Origin: Pyxidicoccus xibeiensis
GTDB lineage: Bacteria; Myxococcota; Myxococcia; Myxococcales; Myxococcaceae
Reading direction: 5' to 3'
Assembly: GCF_024198175.1 (NCBI RefSeq)
Contig: NZ_JAJVKV010000001.1
Coordinates: 372,001-436,000, forward strand
Length of the DNA stretch: 64,000 nucleotides
The notes below the pieces were generated by a model, which saw only the letters and a list, made by a program, of their open reading frames with translations, had not been told where the DNA came from and did no database searches. Shown here piece by piece: positions 58,498 to 64,000 of this stretch. The position numbers and the translations under genes are program-made. The stretch's first letter is position 1. Each line of letters starts with the position of its first letter.

Positions 58498-61400
58498 GTG
58501 TCCTCTCCGTTCCTGTCGATTCCCGAGTCCCGCTGGGTCGCGTCCAACGCGTACGCATTCGCCATCCGCGACGGCTTCCCGGTGAGCCCAGGGCACACGC
58601 TGGTGGTTCCCCGGCGGCTGGTGGCCACCTGGTTCGACGCCACGGCCGAGGAGCAGCGAGCCATCTTCGAGCTGGTGGACGAGGTGCGGCGAGGCCTGGA
58701 AGCGGAGCTCCACCCCCAGGGATACAACATCGGCATCAACGTGGGCGCGGCGGCGGGGCAGACCGTGTTCCACCTGCATGTGCATGTCATCCCGCGCTTC
58801 GAGGGAGACATGGCAGACCCGCGAGGCGGGGTGCGGCACGTCATCCCCGGCAAGGGCAACTACCTCACGGGCCAGGCCAGACCGCTGGCAACGGGCGGAG
58901 TGGAGGACCCGTTCCTGCACCATCTGGAGCCCCTGTTCGCCAAGGCAATGGACGTCGCGGTACTGGCGGCCTTCGTCCAGGACAGCGGGCTGGAGGTGCT
59001 GCGCGATTCCGTGGAGGCGGCATTGCTACGGGGCGCGCGGGTCCGCATCCTGACGGGCGACTATCTGGCCATCACCCAGGCCGACGCGCTGCGACGCCTG
59101 CTCGACTGGATGGAGGAGGACACCGCGCTCCAGCAGGAGGGGCGAGGCCACTTCGAGGCCCGCGTGGTGGAGGTGGAGAAGCAGCGCGTGCCTTCCTTCC
59201 ACCCGAAGTCCTGGCGCTTCATGGGACCAGGGCTCGCGGTGGCCTATGTCGGCTCGAGCAACATCTCCCGGGCAGCCCTGAAGACTGGCATCGAGTGGAA
59301 CCTGCGTGTCGAGAAAGACCGCGACCCACGGGCCTGGCATGAGGTGGTGGAAGCATTCGAAGGCTGGTGGAATCGGGCCTCCCCGTTGGAGGCGGGGTGG
59401 GTAGAGCGCTATGCCCTTCGTGCAAGGACCGCGGCCCGGGCACTCCCAGCGGGTGACGTGGAAACGGAGCCACCTCTTCCCCAGCGCAAGCCACATGCCT
59501 TGCAGCTCAAGGCACTCGAGGCACTGGCACGTAGCAGACAAGCCGGCCGCCGTCGGGCGCTCGTGGTGCTGGCGACAGGGTTGGGGAAGACGCTCCTGGC
59601 GGCACTTGACGTGGAAGCCTTCGGAAGAGAATTGGAACGGACTCCCCGCGTGCTTTTCCTGGCCCATCGGAAGGAGCTGCTGGTCCAGGCGGCGGAGACG
59701 TTCCGGCGCCAGCTTCCGCAGCTGCGCTTTGGCTGGTGCGTCGGCGAGCAGTCGCAGCTCACCGGCGACGTGGTGTTCGCGTCGGTGCAGAAGCTGTCCC
59801 AACCCGAGGAACTCAGGCGGCTCCGCGACACGGCGCCCTTCGACTACGTCATCGTGGACGAGGTGCACCACGCGGCGGCGGCGAGCTACCGGGCCATCCT
59901 CGCGTGTCTGACCCCATCGTTCCTGCTCGGGCTCACCGCGACGCCCGAGCGCGCCGATGAGGGCGACGTCCTCGGCCTGTTCGATGACCACCTCGCCTGG
60001 CGCTCGGACCTGGGCGAGGGCATCCAGGAAGGCCTGCTGGCGCCGTTCGCCTACTTCGGTCTCAAGGATGCGGTGAACTACGAGAACATCCCCTGGAGGA
60101 ACAAGCACTTCCTCCCCGAGCAGCTCGCCCAGGCCGTTCAGACGGAAGCGCGAATGCAGACGCTGTGGCGTGCCTGGAAGGAACACGGCGCAAGCCGGAC
60201 CCTGGTGTTCTGCTGCTCCGTGAGCCATTCCGAGTACGTCCGGCAGTGGCTGGCCGCGCAGGGCGTCCGGGTGGTCGCGGTCTACGCGGGGGCAGGCTCA
60301 GCCGACCGAGCAGAGTCGCTGCGGCGGCTCGCGGAAGGCACACTGGATGCGGTGTGCGCGGTGGACCTGTTCAATGAAGGCATCGACATTCCCAGCATCG
60401 ACCGTGTGGTGATGCTCCGCCCCACGGAATCACCGGTGGTGTTCCTCCAGCAGCTCGGCCGGGGATTGCGAAAGGCGGACGGCAAAGAGCAGGTCACCGT
60501 CATCGACTTCGTGGGCAACCATCGGATGTTCCTCGACCGGGTGCGCACGCTGCTGGCCCTGGGAAGAAGCCCGGTATCTCTGCGCGAGTTCCTGGTGGAG
60601 GGCAGGACACCGGAGCTGCCTCCCGGGTGCTCCGTCCAGGTGGAGCTGGAGGCCAAGGAGCTGCTCGAGCAATTCCTCCCCACTGGAAGCTCAGCGGTCG
60701 AGCGGCTCTACCGCGAGCTGCGCGCCGCGCGTGGCCACCGCCCCACCGTGGGCGAGCTGTACCGCCTGAGCCACTCGCCGGAGACGCTGCGAAAAACTCA
60801 CGGCGGATGGTTCAACTTCGTCGAGCGAGAAGGTGACCTCGAAGCAGGCGAAGCCCAGGCCCTGGAGAAAGGCCGGGAGTGGTTCGTCGAGCTTGAGGCC
60901 ACGAACATGGTCAAGTGTTTCAAGATGGTGTTGCTGGAGGCCCTGCTCGGAGCGGATGCCCTGGAGGAAGGAATGCTCCTGTCGGAGCTTGCCCAGCGCA
61001 GCCTCGCGCTCCTCCAACGCTCGCCGGAGCTGCTCCGGGACCTGGAGGGCGTCGAAGCGCTGGATGACCCTCGAAATCCCAGCGCCGCGAAGTTCCTCGC
61101 CTACTGGAAGGCCAATCCCATCAATGCCTGGACACAGGGCAGCAACTGGTTCCGCCTGGATGGGGCGCGGCTCGTCCCAAGGCTTCCGATTGCTCTGGAG
61201 GCGAAACGGTCTTTCGTGGAAATGACTCGCGAGCTGGTGGACTACCGGCTCGCGAGGTACCGCAGGCGCCTTCAAGAGCAGGCACAGGCGACGGGAGTGG
61301 CGTTCGAGGCCAAGGTCATCTCGAACCAGCGAGATCCCATCATCAAGCTTCCGGCCCGGAAGACGATGCCGGACCTGCCCCATGAGGAGTTCAACGTGAG

Positions 61401-62340
61401 GCTGCCAGACGAGAGCCTCTGGCGCTTCCGCTTCGCGAAGGAGTACTGCAACGTCGCGCGTCCGGTGGGAGTTCAGGACAACCAGCTCCCGGATCTCTTA
61501 CGGCAGTGGTTCGGTCCGACTGCGGGCAATCCGGGGACGGCCTTTCGTGTGCGATTCATTCCTGCGTCCGACGGCTGGAGGGTGGAGCCCGTCCTGGCGG
61601 AGGTGGTTCCCTTCGTCCGCCCCGGAACGCTCGTGGCATTTCCCAGTCTGCGGGCAGCGGCGGGCGCGGTGGACCATGCGCTCTCACTCGAAAGCGCACC
61701 AGAAGCGGAGCGAGTCCGCCTCCCCGTGCAGGCGCGCGGAGAAGGTCTGTTCGCGGTGCGCGCCTCCGGTGCGTCGATGGACGGAGGCGAGCGCCCCATC
61801 CGGGACGGAGACTGGCTGGTGATGCGCTATGCGCGAGCGGCTGGCGCCGGTGCAGTGGAGGGCAGGGTCGTGCTCGTGCAGGTCCCCGGCGCTGCGGGCT
61901 TCGCCTACCAGGTGAAGCGGCTGGTGCGAACGAACGGCCGCTGGCTGCTGCGCTCGGACAACCCTGAGCACCCCTCGCTGGAGGCCGGCAATGAGACAAC
62001 TCCCATCGCGCTTCTCGTGGAGGTCATCCCGCCCGAAAGACTGGGGCCGAAGCTCGGCTCCCTGCTCACGGATGAGCAGGTCATGGAGCACTTCGGCCTG
62101 AGCACGTCACCGAAGACAGGACGCATCGACGGTCATCTGTTTCTCTGCGTGACAGGCAGGGACGTCCTTACGAAGCCGAGTGCACAGCCAATACGCATCA
62201 TGGATCTGCGCCCCGCCGAGACTGCCTTCGTGCTTACACGTGAAACTCGTGAGTCTCCCTGGCACTACCAGGGCGTGGTGCGCTGGTTGGAAGACGAGAA
62301 TCGCTGGGCTTTCATCGCCCCCGGCCCCGGTGGGCCCTGA
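58498..62340 (+). CDS. HIT-PLD-SF2 helicase-S24-like fusion protein
   Basis: 1,280 residues from a GTG start. Parts in order: HIT domain (1-130) with the histidine triad H92-L-H94-V-H96; a phospholipase-D-like nuclease domain (about 145-285) with H235-P-K237 and GSSNIS; an SF2 helicase (about 335-700) with Walker A ATGLGKT (about 359), DEVHH (454) and motif VI QQLGRGLRK; a long region of unknown fold (about 720-1020); an S24/LexA-like domain (about 1060-1185) with Ser1093 in ASGASMDGG and Lys1140 in YQVKRL; and a final domain of about 90 residues. It has the parts for nucleic-acid end processing, cleavage, unwinding and possible self-cleavage. A phage-defence or DNA-damage role is inferred. 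The second toxin gene follows 23 bases later. Confidence 0.87.
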   Translation: MSSPFLSIPESRWVASNAYAFAIRDGFPVSPGHTLVVPRRLVATWFDATAEEQRAIFELVDEVRRGLEAELHPQGYNIGINVGAAAGQTVFHLHVHVIPRFEGDMADPRGGVRHVIPGKGNYLTGQARPLATGGVEDPFLHHLEPLFAKAMDVAVLAAFVQDSGLEVLRDSVEAALLRGARVRILTGDYLAITQADALRRLLDWMEEDTALQQEGRGHFEARVVEVEKQRVPSFHPKSWRFMGPGLAVAYVGSSNISRAALKTGIEWNLRVEKDRDPRAWHEVVEAFEGWWNRASPLEAGWVERYALRARTAARALPAGDVETEPPLPQRKPHALQLKALEALARSRQAGRRRALVVLATGLGKTLLAALDVEAFGRELERTPRVLFLAHRKELLVQAAETFRRQLPQLRFGWCVGEQSQLTGDVVFASVQKLSQPEELRRLRDTAPFDYVIVDEVHHAAAASYRAILACLTPSFLLGLTATPERADEGDVLGLFDDHLAWRSDLGEGIQEGLLAPFAYFGLKDAVNYENIPWRNKHFLPEQLAQAVQTEARMQTLWRAWKEHGASRTLVFCCSVSHSEYVRQWLAAQGVRVVAVYAGAGSADRAESLRRLAEGTLDAVCAVDLFNEGIDIPSIDRVVMLRPTESPVVFLQQLGRGLRKADGKEQVTVIDFVGNHRMFLDRVRTLLALGRSPVSLREFLVEGRTPELPPGCSVQVELEAKELLEQFLPTGSSAVERLYRELRAARGHRPTVGELYRLSHSPETLRKTHGGWFNFVEREGDLEAGEAQALEKGREWFVELEATNMVKCFKMVLLEALLGADALEEGMLLSELAQRSLALLQRSPELLRDLEGVEALDDPRNPSAAKFLAYWKANPINAWTQGSNWFRLDGARLVPRLPIALEAKRSFVEMTRELVDYRLARYRRRLQEQAQATGVAFEAKVISNQRDPIIKLPARKTMPDLPHEEFNVRLPDESLWRFRFAKEYCNVARPVGVQDNQLPDLLRQWFGPTAGNPGTAFRVRFIPASDGWRVEPVLAEVVPFVRPGTLVAFPSLRAAAGAVDHALSLESAPEAERVRLPVQARGEGLFAVRASGASMDGGERPIRDGDWLVMRYARAAGAGAVEGRVVLVQVPGAAGFAYQVKRLVRTNGRWLLRSDNPEHPSLEAGNETTPIALLVEVIPPERLGPKLGSLLTDEQVMEHFGLSTSPKTGRIDGHLFLCVTGRDVLTKPSAQPIRIMDLRPAETAFVLTRETRESPWHYQGVVRWLEDENRWAFIAPGPGGP

Positions 62341-62363
62341 TTCAGTCCCGCCGACGAAAAGCC

Positions 62364-63170
62364 ATGACGCAACCTCGTTCCCAACATCCGTGGATGCTCG
62401 TGGGCTGCGTGCTCCTCGGAGCCTGCGCGGGCACGCCCCGCCCACGTCACGAAGCCCCCTACCGCCTCGACACCGTGACGAACGCCTGCCGGCAGAGCCC
62501 GGCCCACTGCGCCGCCCTTGCCGGGAAGGAGACAGCGGGGCACACCGTGGCTGCGGCGGCCCTCACAGGCCAGGTGGTCGTCCGCGCGCTGGAAGAACCG
62601 GTCAGGGACCTCATTGACGCGACGCTGGCCGGTTGCGCCGACCTGGCACGCTCGGAAGTCCTGCTCCGGCACCGTAAGGACTTCACGGGCCAGAGCCCTT
62701 CAAAAGAGGAGTGCGACCAGCAGGTGAAGGACGCGGCGGGCAGGCGCGTGAGCCGGGCCATGCAGTTGGGCACGGAGATGCACCAGGTTGCACGCCAGTG
62801 CGTGGAGGAGCGGTTGGGCCAGCTGCGCCCAGGAGGTTTCAGTCTGGAGCCGCATTATCGCTACGACTTCAGGTCCGGGCAGACGCAGCACATTCCCGAA
62901 GAGGACGTCGCGGCGCTGAGGCAGTCCGGCAATGGGGGCGAGTTGCTGGGAACGCTCGTTCCCGACGTCGTGATTCACGATGGGAATCCGCTCCACATCC
63001 AGGCCGTCTATGACTTCAAGTTCCCATGCTTCCACCTCGATGACATGCCGCGATGGGACGCGTACCCGCAAGGGCATCCGCACCATGCCTTCGATCAAGG
63101 GCGGCTATATAGAACAGCGTTGAGAGCGCCGATCGCACGCGTGGCCCCCAGAATTGGAGTCCAGCGATGA
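62364..63170 (+). CDS. Lipoprotein toxin with PD-(D/E)XK-like domain, SitA-type layout
   Basis: 268 residues. Lipobox LLGAC in a typical signal (WMLVGCVLLGAC). A helical middle with several Cys (DATLAGCADLARSEVLL, ARQCVEERLG) is followed by a C-terminal domain with Asp201 (LVPDVVIHDG), Asp217-x-Lys219 (AVYDFKFPC) and a FDQGRLYRTAL helix, the layout of restriction-endonuclease-fold nucleases. The downstream gene overlaps by 4 bases and encodes a DUF3396-like immunity protein. Together they form a second lipoprotein toxin-immunity pair, comparable to the one at 26.7-28.4 kb but with unrelated sequence. Delivery by outer-membrane exchange is inferred from the SitA precedent. Confidence 0.75.
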   Translation: MTQPRSQHPWMLVGCVLLGACAGTPRPRHEAPYRLDTVTNACRQSPAHCAALAGKETAGHTVAAAALTGQVVVRALEEPVRDLIDATLAGCADLARSEVLLRHRKDFTGQSPSKEECDQQVKDAAGRRVSRAMQLGTEMHQVARQCVEERLGQLRPGGFSLEPHYRYDFRSGQTQHIPEEDVAALRQSGNGGELLGTLVPDVVIHDGNPLHIQAVYDFKFPCFHLDDMPRWDAYPQGHPHHAFDQGRLYRTALRAPIARVAPRIGVQR

Positions 63171-64000
63171 GCAGTCACCATCCCCGGATTCGTCTCCGAA
63201 AGCCCAATGGCGTCCCCATCGCGCGTGACGCGCTGAGCATCAACTTCTACATGCGCCATCCGCATCATGAGTTGGCACCCAGGCTCATCCAATCCATCGA
63301 GCGCTACCGACGCGCGATGGGCAGTGAGGTCCTTGGCGATTACTCGTACGAGGGTTGCGGATGGGAGGAACTCAACGACTCAGGCTGGGAGCGCATCCGC
63401 CAGGAACTGCTTGAGGTTCCCTGCCCCATCCTCGAGCTGAAAGAGATAACAAGTGGAGAGCAGCGATATCGCCTCGACTATTTCGGTTCATATGGCGCTC
63501 TCGTGGGGCCGCCTTCAGAAGACCCCAAGACGGTATGCGCGGTCAGCTTCTGGCTGCCCACCGAGTACCTGGAGGAGCACGGGCCGGGGCAGGTGCGCGA
63601 GCTGGCGCTGGAGCTCGCCGCCCCGCTCCCCTTCGGCTCTGGCCACGCGGGCTTCGCCTTCAACACCGAGCACGACCTGCTCTATGCGAAGCCTGAGCTT
63701 CGCAAGCTGTGCTTCCTCCATCCCGGCATGGATGCCCCCAGACTCAGCACGCTCGCGATGGAGCTTGGCACGAAGGTCCGCTCGGCCTCGTGGCTGACCT
63801 TCCTGGGCCAGCCCGTGCTGGGAGAACTCGGGGGCCCTGCCGGCCTCCGCTCCCGGTTGCACTCCCCGGACGTCACCGTGCAGGAACTGGAAGGCGAGCG
63901 CGTCGTCGTCACCCTGGGCCCCTGGCCGGAAGCGGGCGAAGACGGACGCATGCCCCCGGCCTACCGGGAGCTGGCACGTGTCCTGGAGCCCTGGCTCTTC
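63167..64000 (+). CDS. DUF3396-like immunity protein, 3' end outside window
   Basis: 278 residues visible, open to the window's end. It begins in the ATGA overlap with the toxin gene. The middle (FWLPTEYLEEHGPGQVREL, then FGSGHAGFAFN and CFLHPGMDAPRLS) matches what I recall of DUF3396 (type VI immunity family). No signal peptide. It should protect the cell from the nuclease domain encoded just upstream. Confidence 0.75.
   Translation, partial: MSSHHPRIRLRKPNGVPIARDALSINFYMRHPHHELAPRLIQSIERYRRAMGSEVLGDYSYEGCGWEELNDSGWERIRQELLEVPCPILELKEITSGEQRYRLDYFGSYGALVGPPSEDPKTVCAVSFWLPTEYLEEHGPGQVRELALELAAPLPFGSGHAGFAFNTEHDLLYAKPELRKLCFLHPGMDAPRLSTLAMELGTKVRSASWLTFLGQPVLGELGGPAGLRSRLHSPDVTVQELEGERVVVTLGPWPEAGEDGRMPPAYRELARVLEPWLF

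Overview
The window reads as a chromosome segment of a myxobacterium, most likely family Myxococcaceae (Myxococcus, Pyxidicoccus or Corallococcus type). GC is very high, with strong G/C at third codon positions. Lipoproteins, TonB-type machinery, multi-PAS/GAF histidine kinases, Ser/Thr-kinase-like proteins, DUF4388/roadblock proteins and lipoprotein toxin-immunity pairs are all abundant. The genus cannot be fixed from the sequence alone. No tRNA, rRNA, CRISPR array, insertion sequence or replication origin was seen.

1-10.2 kb: a minus-strand TonB operon (ExbB, ExbD, TonB, a TonB-dependent receptor with its own TonB-like N-terminal domain, a lipoprotein, and an exported caspase-like protein that runs off the window). 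Behind it are a YARHG-domain protein and a plus-strand degenerate kinase with a periplasmic tail. 10.2-14.3 kb: a three-gene unit of a cytoplasmic EAD1-trypsin protein, a large membrane/coiled-coil protein and a small membrane protein, which looks like a conflict or death system. 14.5-20 kb: an alpha-2-macroglobulin-like protein split over two overlapping genes. 20.1-23.3 kb: small conserved proteins and a nucleotidyltransferase-fold protein.

23.5-34.2 kb: accessory and surface functions. These are a GH51-like arabinofuranosidase lipoprotein with two inserted carbohydrate-binding modules, a lipoprotein nuclease toxin with an Imm52-like immunity protein, an AEC transporter overlapping a LysR regulator, an APCDD1-like lipoprotein, an MFS exporter and a secreted M57-like metalloprotease with two PPC domains. 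34.5-41 kb: small membrane proteins, a TPR lipoprotein, a DUF4388-roadblock protein, a receiver, a DUF4202 HD protein and an FRG-domain protein. 41.2-46 kb: three overlapping two-component genes (multi-sensor histidine kinase, single receiver, receiver-kinase). 46.1-49.8 kb: a three-subunit molybdenum hydroxylase operon. 50-58.4 kb: an acyl-CoA dehydrogenase, a cysteine-rich YkgJ-like protein, two lipoproteins and a pair of M16 peptidases, one active and one inactive.

58.5-64 kb: the most unusual stretch. A 1,280-residue fusion of HIT, phospholipase-D-like nuclease, SF2 helicase and LexA/S24-like domains is followed by a second lipoprotein nuclease toxin overlapping a DUF3396-type immunity gene that runs off the end. 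The two lipoprotein toxin-immunity pairs have the layout of the SitA/SitI cassettes that myxobacteria deliver by outer-membrane exchange. With the helicase fusion and the EAD1-trypsin locus, they are the best candidates for undescribed biology here.

Most operons are packed tightly, with 4-base ATGA overlaps. Calls rest on reading motifs by eye; no database search was run.
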